From the NCBI GenBank assembly GCA_905221605.1, contig CAJNDS010002105.1, positions 124,001 through 188,000 on the forward strand: DNA of 64,000 nt. The letters run 5' to 3'. The stretch's first letter is position 1; every line of letters begins with the position of its first letter. Below are positions 1-11,339 of the stretch, in pieces. The translations under genes and the position numbers were made by a program. This stretch comes from Symbiodinium natans (lineage: Eukaryota > Sar > Dinophyceae > Suessiales > Symbiodiniaceae). The notes beneath the pieces were generated by a model. That model worked only from the letters and a program-made list of their open reading frames with translations. It did not search any database and was not told the DNA's origin.

Positions 1-1054
1 GCAATGCTTGTTGTGGAAGTTGAGGTTCGATCTCTGAGGCACTTGAATGCAGATCCGCTGATGGAACGGCACATGGCCAGCACTTTCAGAAGAAGTGATA
101 GCCGTTCATGAGTTCGAATTGCACACAAACAAGGGCAGTAGACTCTGGTGTGCTCCTGAACTGTGGTGCCGACCCAGCTGCCCCGAAAACGTCGGGCCCG
201 GCTGGTTTGGGAGACCTGGAGGGAACCCTCGCACAGCTAATAGGCACAGCTCCCAGTGGCCAGCTCTTGTCCAGATTTGTCCAATCAGGCTGCGATACTT
301 CACTTCCGATTCACTTCGGTCATTTTTGACGCTCGTCTTGGCCTTACAGCCTTTCAGCGGTGTCTAAGCGAGTTGCTTTGACTGCAGCGCTTGCAGGCAA
401 GCACTCGAAGGCCAGTTCTTGGGGGCATCGACCCTCCAAACCACGCGCAGCTCGGAATTAAAATGGAACATTGCGCAGCACATGCAAGCTACAGGTGACA
501 GGTCAGCTTCAGAACACGGAGCAAAGGAGACCTGATTCCATCGCGGGCGTGTTCTGACGCGCGGAGCACGGGACCCTGACAGGCTGAGGTAAATTGAGAG
601 CACTGTGATTCTGATACCGATGCATATGTCGAGCCTCAGCCCATCAATCAGCTGCAAATTCCAAAACTGGCGGTTCCCCACAGGGGGCTTGCATTGGTGA
701 AGCTGCGCAAATGAATATCATGCGATACTTCTGTGTTTGCAGCTTCAAAGTGCGCGTTTCACGAACAGAGGAGGAGCAGACCAAGCAGGCTCCCTATGAG
801 TCCCCGACATCAGAGTACCAAAATCAGTCAACGATAATCAAATCATACTGTGACGGCTGCGTCGCGGCGCAGGGTCCGAAAAGGTGTGGCATGGCGTGGC
901 CTTCCAAGTGGGATACTGTGGGCACTCAGCCAGTGCCCCAGAACAGCACCCTCATTGGCGTCCGGGCGGGCAGGTGTTCTGTCCGTTAGGCTGCCCGTTG
1001 CAAATGTAGCAGGCTGGGGCCAGAACACTGCTTTTGAATCTGAGCTTGGAGTTT

Positions 1055-1090
1055 CATGATGTTTCGTGATGTTTCGTGATGTTTCGTGAT
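1055..1090. repeat. Decamer tandem repeat (GTTTCGTGAT)
   Basis: Four near-perfect copies of GTTTCGTGAT; the first has CATGAT instead of CGTGAT. Confidence 0.9.
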
Positions 1091-1144
1091 TGTCTGCTGA
1101 ATGCCACTACGACGTTGTCCTGGCTCGTCCAGAGCCGGATGGAG

Positions 1145-1426
1145 TCAGGTCTGGCCCCAATACAAGTGAGTCTGACTACTTCGGCAACAGTATATGAAGC
1201 ACCAGGAGCAATGAGAACCAGTCAGAGCAGAGTGCAGCTGACTTTCTTCTGCCACACCACCAAGAGTGATGGGCTTCTTTTGGGGGAGTGCCTGCCCATC
1301 TTCAAGGTGTACCACGATGAATCGAAATTCTTCAAGACATGTTCCCAGGATCCCAGGGGCACTCTCCCAAGAAAAAAGGGCAAGACATGTGCGGATCACC
1401 CAAGGACCAGACGTGGGAAGGTGCAT
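1145..1426 (-). CDS. Weak candidate exon
   Basis: Open minus frame with LEEFRFIVVHLEDGQALPQK then KPITLGGVAEESQLHSALTG. Composition is protein-like over about 45 codons, but there is no supporting neighbour exon or motif. Confidence 0.2.
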   Translation of the reverse strand: MHLPTSGPWVIRTCLALFSWESAPGILGTCLEEFRFIVVHLEDGQALPQKKPITLGGVAEESQLHSALTGSHCSWCFIYCCRSSQTHLYWGQT

Positions 1427-3890
1427 GCAGTCGTTCTGTATGCTTCCCTTATCTTTCCTTCGCCAGGCCCATCGGGGGAGACCGCAAGCTGCACACGTGC
1501 TGGTTTAAGCCATCTCAAGAATCCCACTTTAGAGCATTCGACCCGACTGGGCCAGTGTCTGGATGTCCAGGCAAATTAAACTTCCATGCAGCAGCTCAAG
1601 CAGCTCATGCACATCTGTGAGATAGTGTGGAGGAACTTGTGCATGGAAGCGGAAGATCAGTTTGTACATGGATTATCATGGACTCATACCTCAGTCACTG
1701 GGGAGCTGTTCCATTGAATTTGCCATGCGCCACCAACAGCCAAACCTGGTGATTCAAGCGCCTCGCACTCAGACACCATGACCTGTCGAGGGCTGTTGCA
1801 CACGCAGGCGGGCCATGCTCATGCGCACTGTTTCGCTTCACACCATGTGCGCAGCGCAGGGAGCCAAAATGCATGATGATTCCCTGTGGTCTCAGGCACA
1901 GCTGCCGCACAGCCCTCGGCCCTGCCTCATCTCAAGCGCCCGGAGCCGGCAATGGCAACAGCTGAGCGGGTGCCGCAATGGAGATGGGCTCCTGAGAGAC
2001 TTGCTCCTGGCATGCCGAAAGACTCTTGATGATTTTTGATGCTCTCTGTCGTTTGGAACAACGGCTTGCCGGATTTTGCTGGTCCTGTATCCACGGAGGA
2101 GGGTTCCCTGCAGGGTCCGAGCAGGCACCGCTTCTTGAGAAGTCGGAGTATGAAATTTGAAAGAGCGCCTTGAGTGGAGGCTTCTTGAGCCGCGTGATGA
2201 GCCTTAGTAAGCAATAGCTCTCATTCGCTAATCCAAGCCCAGATGTCTCAGTCCTGTCCAGTCATTCCTCACCTACTTACTTAGAGCGGTGCAACGCTTC
2301 GATGCGAGATATGTTGTCAGCATATCCATCTGTTTTTGAAAATGACTGCAAAGCTGCAGCGAGAGCACAATCATCGGTCCGAAAACAGGGTCCCTAGTTG
2401 GGTAGAATTTCCGCCTCGTCAGGTGGTTTTGCAGGTTCAGCAACCACACAACGGAGCCAAAAATGGGGTACTTGGACCCCTGCAAATACAGGACTGCTTA
2501 CAGTGTCAACTGCATCTCATTCACTGCTTGTTCTAGCAACTGCCGCAGGATTGATGAATGCCACATCAACACATAATGAACAACATAAAACACCACCAGC
2601 ACTACAAGAATTTGCAGCACTTGCATAATCGTCAGATGCTACCATGCCCCCCAACAGGTAGCACCAAATTTTCAAGTTGTGATGCATGAAACAACGAAAA
2701 TATGCATTTTCGGCATGTGATACCTTTCACACCACACAGCTTAAATAAGGACTTATAGAGGGTTTTGTACGACAATGCATCGCAAACAGTGGTGGATATG
2801 GTGTTGAAGAAGGTGAAAATAGAGATTCCAGCCACATCCGTGTCATATCGCATTCTTCTTTTTCTCTTTTGAATACATACGGTTCTGCCAAACCCGGTCA
2901 GGCCCGTGGACTCCTACCCCTATCTTTCGTGGACCCCATATGAGCATTTGGTCAACGGGCCTTTTCGGCTTCACACCCTTTAGGAGGCTTCCGGGCTGTG
3001 GGGTTCGGGCCATCGTATAGGAAAGCACCGCCCAGGCGAGGGGCGTTGGCATTACGCAGGGCACTGGGTCCCCCACATCGCGCAGTACCCGACTCGCCCA
3101 GGAAAGCTGTGCCTCAGTCAAGTCAGCCGTGTCCTTTCTACAAGATCACAAGGTTCCAGTGCTGCTTTAAGGGTAGTGAGTGGCTGCTCGAGGAAAACTG
3201 TTATGGGCCCCTGCAGACCAGACATGCCACAGTTAATAAAGAGATGCAGCCTTGCTCAATACATGTCGTGAAACCCTTGGAGACTGTGTTTCTGAGATTC
3301 TGTGTTGGGAACCATGGCCTCCACTGTGAACGCCTGTGAACCATAACCTCCTCCCCCCCTGAATTGGGAGGGCGCGTTCCCGAGAAAGGCACCCCAGTTG
3401 TGAAACATTGTGGTGGTTTGAGGACGTTTGAAATTCAGAAAGCACGCTTCCCAGGGTTGCTGTGGCAGGCTGTTTGCCGGTGCTGAGACCAGGGCAATAT
3501 CCCAACCGAATCGTCCGCAGCGATTTCCCTGGCTGCAGAATGTTTTTTTTCATGCTGCTTGCTGACTCACGAGATCCGACGTAACAGCCAGCCCCTACGA
3601 CTGCCTCTCTGGTGCCAGCTTGTCCTGCCTAAGCCGGTGAAATCAAAGTTTAGAACCACATGAAACTCAAGTTCAGGGAGCCCAAGTGCGCAATCATCCA
3701 TGAGAGGCACATGTCATGGACTGAGCTGCCAGCCGCACTTTCATTCGCCTGCCTTACTGCATTGTCGTAGGCTTCCTCGATCTCCTCCATCCGTATCTGC
3801 AATTATATGTAGTACTGGACAAGCTGCTAGGTCCTAGGTGGATTTATAGTCATTTGTAAGGACCCCTGCCAGCATGCAAATCTGTGAGGG

Positions 3891-5119
3891 CTAGCCATCA
3901 CAAGCAAGAGTGCATCGTGGCAAGTCCTGAATAGTCGGGATGACTACAGCCTGAAGGCCAAGAAGCCTCCACATCTCGAAAGAATGGCCACAACTGCAGC
4001 GCGTCGCGCTTTTGACTGTGCAAGCTCTGTACCTCTTCGCAGCAATCACCCGCGCGCTGCTCAAGCGGCGTGGGCTCCGGCGCTCCCCTGTTCGAGCTGC
4101 AATTTTTGGGCGGCAGATGGCAGATGAACAACGGCAGCAGCAGCAACAGCGGGCAGCAGCAACAGCAGCAAGAGAAACAGCAGAAGAGAGTAGAGAGGAT
4201 CTTCTGAAGGCACCTTCCGGAACCCGCTCGTGGCATTCGTCTTCGTCTGCGTCCTCCTCAAAGCATTTCTCGGAGCTAGCGGCATCTAAGAAATCTGTCG
4301 GGCAATGCAAAACAATAGCAAAAATAAAGTTTTGATGGAAGCCCATTGGAGTCCCGATAGGCGTCCTTGTTAAGCTCATTCCATGGCTCGGGCAGCCGAA
4401 ACCCGAGCTTGAGCATCCTTAGGCTTTCGAAAAGTATGGTCAGTATGGCGGGCGACAAGAATGCTGCAAGAACGAAAGAACTTGGCAATGAGTGCTGGTA
4501 AGAAGCCCGAGACGAAAGCAGGAGTTCCACTGATACTGTATTGGTCCTATCCAGCGGTCCTAGCTGGCCCCAGCTCCCTCATCTTCTTCCCAGCAAAATT
4601 TGGAAGCTGCAGACAGGATGCTGGCGATGCTGGCGTGTACGCAGCCCGCCTCGCATCAGTTGCGCCAGAGGAAGGAACGCTCCAAGTGTGCTATAGTTCT
4701 TCCTTGCGTCAGTCTACTGGAGCTCCGACTTGGACAAGTTACAGATTCTTACCGCTCAAGCTGGTCGAGCCGCTCGCATAAGTGCCTCAGCTTTTGCGAG
4801 CTTTGGCTAACGCCGAGTTGCGAATGAAGTCTGCAGGTTCACAGGTTGCAATGATGACCTGGCACATTCACAATCTCTGCAGCTTCCGTGACCTTCTCAA
4901 CCACTCAGTCATCGGCATAGTAATCGCCAGAAGTTGGCCAATACCATCGGAGCCACGTATCCTTGCACTTGCCAGACATGCTTAGGCTTAGGGGAAGGCA
5001 ACAGCTTGCAACCACCGTGCCGTATAAACGACCGACCCCAAGCAGTCCATCGGGAACTGAATCCAGCGCGGCGCGCTCGACCTCATCGGTGCTTGGGCGG
5101 CGCTGCCACAAACTCTTGA
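3891..5119 (-). CDS. Hypothetical multi-exon gene
   Basis: Exon-like stretches on the minus strand with plausible splice sites: RPSTDEVERAALDSVPDGLL (about 5110-5020), HSQLGVSQSSQKLRHLCERL ending at a GTAAGA donor (about 4840-4755), EAGCVHASIASILSAASKF (about 4650-4570), FLSPAILTILFESLRMLKLG then FRLPEPWNELNKDAYRD after a tcttgcag acceptor (about 4460-4330), and an acidic stretch EKCFEEDADEDECHERVPEG (about 4290-4200). Composition is protein-like, but no family was recognised. A CAG-rich stretch at 4130-4175 would lie in the last exon or the intron. Confidence 0.4.
4128..4180 (+). repeat. CAG/CAA trinucleotide repeat
   Basis: Mixed CAG, CAA and GCAG units; would encode a glutamine run on the plus strand or leucine/alanine/cysteine-rich frames on the minus strand. 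Confidence 0.8.
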
Positions 5120-5499
5120 AGACTAATCAAGACTTCGCTTTCTTCATATCTCGGAAGGCTTGGGAACCGAGCCCTGCTGCCGGTTGCACGAAGCGCCGCC
5201 AGCGATGGTGACCCTTAAAGCATGGTGGAGCTATTGATCGCTCATGGGTCTGACAGAGTCCTGCTCGCATCATGATGCGACATGCGGTCTGGCAAGGATC
5301 TTCCATCTACGAGGGAGCGAATGATGGAAACTGGCTTGGGGTTTCTGATGGGTAGAGGCAAACTGCGCCAAACCATGCCTCGTCACTGTCACCCTCCAGG
5401 TTCTCACAAAGCTCGCCGAAGCCACCTGCAGAGGCACACAAGTGAAACCCAAAATTGACAGGCAAAGGACCAGCAGCGCACCAGCCTTTGCAGCCTTCC

Positions 5500-6000
5500 G
5501 TTAAGCCTTGGGCCGAGCTTACAAGCGGGTTATGGTGACGGTTATTGTAATTATGCTATTGTCACATTTGTCATTTGTCACAAATACATCGAACCACAGC
5601 ACTTCAGTCCGGAGCAAAGCGCAGAAGCAGGAACACCTGCCCCACCCCCCCCACATGCCAGCACATCCGTGCCAAGAGGGCGAATGTGCTGAAGGCCCTG
5701 GGCATGTACTTCAAAGTCAACAAGGTGATTTCCCGGCTGTAGCAGAGCACGGGCAAAGGCGTGAGTCGTGGAAAGAGCCAAGAGAAGGGCGCCAAGGGCA
5801 CGACCGTGGGCAAGGACAAGGGCAATGGCAATGTGAAGAAAGAAGTGTTCGCAGTGGGCACAGACTTGGTCTTTTTCAAAAGGCTAGAACACTTTTTTTC
5901 TCTGAAGCAGCTGCAGTTGATTTCTCTTATTTCGGATCACCCCAGGAGTGTCAGCTGCCGATGCGAAAGAAGTGTTGTTTGGCTTGAGAGTCCTTCCGCG
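5500..6000 (+). pseudogene. Possible degraded coding segment
   Basis: A plus-strand frame reads HIRAKRANVLKALGMYFKVN and stops, then resumes with GKSQEKGAKGTTVGKDKGNG and VFAVGTDLVFFKRLEHFF. The lysine-rich, protein-like pieces broken by a stop could be a decayed retrocopy or two exons. No relict splice leader was found upstream. Confidence 0.2.
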
Positions 6001-8384
6001 TAGTTGATTTCCAGTTCATGTTCATGGCGTTGATATGTCAGTATATTTTCAGAGCCTGAGCTATACAGAACGTGCAAAGCGGTTCACGGCCATGCATCAT
6101 TCTTCAAGTTTTCAATTTGTAGCTGGCTGAAGATCTGGGATCTTCTGCATGTGTACAAGCCCGACACTAATGCATGTTGCCCGCTCAAGTGTCTAGCGGT
6201 AGACTACCCTCCTGTGCGCCTGGACACAAAGAAACTCCTGTCAACCTTGCTGACTGCACCGTCGAGAGGTCAAGAACACTCAGGTTACATTTCGGGGGGG
6301 CAGGGGGTGGGTGCTGCCTCCCCTCTGCCGCGCCCCCCCCCCCCCTCCCCCGGCGAACTCTCTCCTCATGCACCACTAAGAGTCGGCTTTTCTCGTCTGT
6401 AACAAAAAAACAGCTTTTGACAATTGCAAGCAGCTTCATCATGGGGGCATGGACCCACTTGCCTTTGGCATCCCTGTTCACGTCGTGGGATGGAGGCGTA
6501 GCGGAAGTGTCCTGACTTGGTGGGCGTCCGAATCCATGAGACTCGGCCACAAAGACTGTAACTGGGAATTCGGGAAGCCCACTGGAAGCCCACACAAACA
6601 CCGCACACCGGCAGGTCCAGCCTCGGCATCGAAGAAGGGCGTGTGCAAATTCACGGGAAGGGTACGGTGAGAGCCATTGAAATTCACCTCGCGAGAAGAA
6701 ATTTGAAGAAAAGATCCCTTAAGTCCCATGTTGCAGCCTTGGCCCTACAGCAAAAACATAATCCAAGCAGCCGAAGACGCAAACTTCTGAATGCGGATGG
6801 TGGTGAAGTCCTGTGTTTATGGCCGTGGTGCTGTGGTGTGTGCAGCATGCTGTAGACCCTGAAAGTTGAAGAGCTTCTGATTCTGAGCCCCCAGGCGGTG
6901 TTGGGCACCTCCAAGCGGAAGAGCTCACAAAGCAGCCTTCGCCCATCACCCACAATGGAAGCCAGGAAGAATGACAGTGCAGGAGTAGAGCTGAGCAGAG
7001 CATCAATAAATATCAATAAATGCAGAAGGTCCCATGGACTCGCGGCCTTGGCAAGCGGAGTGGAATGCCGTAGTGCCTGAGGCAAAATGCTCTTCCGATT
7101 CCAAAAATCGTTCTGGGGCTCTCTTTGCGAGCGCGAAGCAAAATGACAAGTGGGGTTCAAAGATGTTCAAGTCTTGTCGCTACCCCATTCGTGCTTGTTG
7201 GCTCTTCTTAGTCTTAGCTGCCTAGGTCGTGAGAGCAGTGCCACGAGGTCTTCGCGCTTGTGCAGCTGTGCTTCGAAAGTAGCATCCCGCTATTGTGCAC
7301 CTTCAGGAAAAGTCCTACGCGCTTGGTGAAAAGCACAAGAGGGGAGCACGGAGTCATGCAGCACTGATTTTGCCACCCCATTGCCACCCAGGGCCCCAGG
7401 GTTAACGTGTCCGGCATCCGAACATGCGCTTCAGAATCAGCTTCAAGGCCATGTTTCTGGCGTGACATGTTCGGCGTTAGTGTAAGGTGTAGCAGCTTTG
7501 GAAAAATCATGCTTTGAAGGTTATCTAACTACTTGGTCCACGGCTCGTATTCCGCCGTGGTACGGAAGACATACAAGTACAAAGCTCCATGTTGAAGACA
7601 TGTGTGGGAATTCATAGTACTAGTGTTTTTGGTAGGGCGTCTAAACATAGGTGTTTTTCGATGGCTCCCCCTGCAGAAAGTGGCTTCTGTATTGGTTTTT
7701 ACAGTACGGAATGCTGTTTTCAAACCCCCCACAACTACTTCAGAAATGCATGAGAAACACACTGAGCTGCAGTTGTTCGACGTCGTCGTTGACACTCCTT
7801 TTTGCTCTCAGCGCTTGCGGCGCTGATTCAGAGAAGCTGATCCAAAGCTTCCAGGAATGCTTTGGGTGTGCACGTTCCCACCGAAGCATGCCAACTCCAC
7901 ATGAACAGCTGCTGTTTCACAGCAGGGTTCAAGTCAATGCCCATTCTTGGAGATCTTTGTGGAAATCTTTGGCGGCAGGAAGTTGTTCAAACTCTGCCAC
8001 GTTCTGTCTAGCACTTGTGTGCCTACAACAGAAGACAGCACAACAAGATCCCGGGTGCACACTCTTGCAAATGGCGAGTGGCCGAGTGATGCTCCAGGAC
8101 ATGCTGCCTGCCAGTTGAGAATGCCGTCCGCGTACACTGCACTGCGATCTTTGTTGCGGATCTTCTGCAGAAGCTGGCTGGGGTCGATCAGCTGCCGTGT
8201 TTCCGTGACCGGTCGTGTGCCAACACGCATGGCCTCTTTCTTGAGCTCCCAGTGTCGCGATTTCCCCCCCCCCCCCCCCCCCCCGCACCCCGAAATCCTG
8301 CAAAAGTGCTTTCCGACCCACGGCGGAATACGAGCCGTGGGCCAACTACTTTGTGTTTCTTTAGGGAGTTTAGGGTTTTGAGCT

Positions 8385-8935
8385 TTAACTGCTGATTGTG
8401 TTTTGGGGCAGGCATTATTAAGTCTTGTTCCAGAAACGCAAAACATCCTTGTGCAGTATGTGACGCGGAGAGGCGAAGTCGCCGTATGTACGCTGGGCAT
8501 GTTCGCCAAAGGCATGAACGCTTGGGACTGCGTGTATTGTTCCAGAAACATCAAACATCCTTGAGCAGTATGTGGTGCAGAGAAGCAAAAAACGCCGTCA
8601 GTACCATCGTTTCGGGCTTTCACTGCTGGTTGGGTTTGCGGCAGGTACTGGGTAAGTCTTGTTCCAGACATGTCAAACATTCTTGCGCAGTAATGCAGAG
8701 AAGCGAAAACGTTGCAAATACCAGTGTGTTGGGCATGTTCGCCAGCGGCATGAATGCGTGGCAACTGCGAGCGGCAGCGCAAATTCTAATTTCTCGCAGA
8801 CTCTCAAGACGCCGAGGGAGCCAATGCCGCATAAACCAAAAATACTGCAAATACCAGTGTTTTGGGACTCCTTGAGCACTATGTGGTGCAGAGAAACTGT
8901 ACATGCCAATGTTGTGGGCAAGGTCGTCATATGAA
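8385..8935. repeat. Tandem degenerate repeat of about 236 bp with sub-repeats
   Basis: The core GTTCCAGAAACATCAAACAT recurs, with changes, at about 8430, 8540 and 8660, followed each time by a CTTG(A/C/T)GCAGTA stretch. The 5' flank (ACTGCTGATTG / ACTGCTGGTTG, then ggcaggta.. and TAAGTCTTGTTCCAG) and the 3' flank (GGGCATGTTCGCCA.. GGCATGAA) repeat at about 236-bp spacing, with a partial copy at 8860-8930. The long minus frame across it is a by-product of the repeat. Confidence 0.8.
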
Positions 8936-9304
8936 TGAATGTTATAGTAGTAACACCCCCGCCCACATCCGCCCACCCACCCCACCACCCCTCCCCCACC
9001 CCTCAAACGAATCAAAACAGAAGTAACCAGCAGGAAAACAAAGGAAACGACCAGGCAAACTAAAGCCCCGTTACCCACTGCTCACCCTGGTGCGACTCTT
9101 GACAAGAAGAACCCGTTGGTTTGTGACGCCTGTCCGTTGCCGTGTCCAGGCTGTAATGGGACCTTGAGCCACGGTGTCTGTGATGCAGGCAGCAGCACAC
9201 TCAACAATCTTCGCCCTCTTCGCCAATCACATCACGTCAGCAGCAGCTGCTGGGGTGCACACCCATTCAAGCCCAGCACATAGGCAGCATGGACAAAGGG
9301 AAAC

Positions 9305-9690
9305 CTAGGTAGTCAGATGATGATCCGCAGGCAGTGACCGCGAAACACCTATCATTATCGCAATGATTTGATTTCGAACTGCCACAACAACTGCAGCATG
9401 CCGAGCATCCACCAAACTACATGTTAAGGTGGGAATACCGGCGCTTTTCTTGTTCAGAAGACTTGCAGCAGCTGCGGCAGCTAGCAGAATTGCAAGGGAC
9501 TCGCCTATACAAGCCATGCTGGCACGATTCTTCTGACTCGCACGACTTGACATCGGGCCCGAGGTACAGTGGAAGATTCACTCTTGGCCCAGGGCTTGGT
9601 CGCCTGGAGCAGTTCCAGAATCGCGGCTCGAAGCTCTGCCACCTCGGCCAAGGCAAAGCTTGGCATCTTGTGCTTGTTTTGAAGCATCAT
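9305..9690 (-). CDS. Hypothetical exon pair
   Basis: Minus-strand frames MPSFALAEVAELRAAILELL (about 9670-9560) and ACIGESLAILLAAAAAASLL continuing to VDARHAAVVVAVRNQIIAIM (about 9520-9350) are protein-like and joinable by a short intron. The second piece is alanine- and leucine-rich and could include a membrane helix. Family unknown. Confidence 0.3.
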
Positions 9691-9989
9691 TCTTCGGAAG
9701 AACTTCTAAAGGGTCACTTTAAAGAGATCAAGCGCTTCAGCTTGGCAGCTTAGCACTCAAAGTTTTCGCGACTGGGACACGTTGGTGGATTTGCAGCGAC
9801 TCCACCATACGCGGTTGTCACTGAAACATATGATTCACATGTGACCCCGTCTGGAAGGGGTCAATTAACACTGGCTACAACCAACCATACGAGACGTGCC
9901 GATCTGACCGTGCTGTGACCCTGGACAGCCTGCGAACCGAGCGGACTTTTTTTAAACAGAGATGGCTCAATTTCCGCTGTGGTGGTCGT

Positions 9990-10220
9990 TCCCACATCGC
10001 AAGAGAGGCTTCACAAATCTTCACAAACCCCGCGAAGCGGGGAGAAGGTGTGTACACGACCGAGGCCGCAGTGGCCAAGCAGGAAACCTTACGTGACATT
10101 AACAAGAGAGCTTACGAAGCTAAAGAGCTCCGCGAAGAACCGGCGGGGAACGCCATCTCATCCATCCTGCCAATCGACATGTGCGCGACTATAGGTCTGA
10201 AGGGTGCGACAACTGCTTGA
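9990..10220 (+). CDS. Possible plus-strand C-terminal exon
   Basis: Frame reading VYTTEAAVAKQETLRDINKR then AYEAKELREEPAGNAISSIL and a stop at 10220. Composition is protein-like (charged helix followed by a hydrophobic end), with an AG before AAGGTGTG as a possible acceptor. It is the best plus-strand candidate in this part, but no homologue is recognised. Confidence 0.3.
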   Translation, partial: SHIAREASQIFTNPAKRGEGVYTTEAAVAKQETLRDINKRAYEAKELREEPAGNAISSILPIDMCATIGLKGATTA

Positions 10221-11339
10221 AAACATGCGCAACACGTGTCCTGAAGAAAAATCTTTGCTGATGTTGGACACGTTCGTGTTTCTTCGTGTTGTGTTTACCC
10301 CCACTGCAGCCGCCACCAACTATGTACAGGGGGGGAGTCTGTTTTCCAATATGCTGTCAGTACATGCAGCGTAGACACTTTAGCGCGTGCACTAATTCTT
10401 AACCTTAACCATGGATCAACATCTTGAACCAAACGTTTGTTCAAATTTCATTAAGTTTGCAGTGATAGAACGAGAAACTTTTCGTCCGTGAAACGAAAAA
10501 GGTGAGCATAAAAATGCTGCTTTTCCTACCTCCAAAGCTTCGCGGTCTAGTACAATGCTTTACGACTTTATGGCCGTGATATTTGTCGCCTATCATCCAC
10601 CCAGAACTTGTAAAATGTGGGATCAGATCGCAAGTCTGAAGTATTTCCAGTAATTAGGCCGACAGTCTGCTTGTCAACAGGCAAAGGTCAGCTGCATCTC
10701 AGCAGCACGAGGCAGAGGAGTGCACATGGCAGTGAGAGGGTCATGGCCATGCTTGTTGGAGGTTCAAGCTGCGCAAAAACAGTGTGTCGCGTTGGCGCGT
10801 TCCACTCACGCCAACCTACAAAGATTTGGTGCGCTGCTATGATGGCTAGCTCGCTTTGAAACCCGCCCATGCAAAGAAGACCTTGACAATGCAATGTATG
10901 CATGACACCGTTTTGCAATGGGGGAGGTCAACGCAAGCTAACTAGGGGTTTGGAACCAGGAAAAAGGTGGAGCGCATTGGATTTTACCTGCCCCGGTGGC
11001 AGCCTGAGCCTTCTCTCAATCTTTGGCTGCTAGGTTGGCACATACACCCCTGTGCCAACCTTGCTGTCTGCAAGCTAAATTACTAAATGGGAACAGGACT
11101 TGGAGACAATAGTGGACCTGCCCCAAGCAAAGCGCTGGAATGAGCATAGAGCAACTTCTATTTGACTAAGGATAGTTTTGTCGAGGCTGGCCCAGACCAG
11201 CAACAGAATTCCTTGCAAAGTCCAGATGGCGATACGGCCGGGGAAAAACCTTGACGATTTGACGGTGTATTGAGGGGGGTGAGGGGGGATGAGGGGGTGG
11301 GCCTGAGACGAAGGACTTGGATGAGCTGCCAAATTGGGA

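Larger units (their letters stand above)
1..2700. other. Stretch without confident gene
   Basis: Apart from the weak frame at 1145-1426 and the decamer repeat near 1055, only short overlapping frames on both strands with no family signal. Probably intron or intergenic sequence. Confidence 0.5.

Noticed and set aside
7934-8782. 282-codon minus-strand frame
   Set aside because: It runs through the 236-bp repeat cluster and a poly-C run; its internal similarity comes from the DNA repeat, not from a protein.
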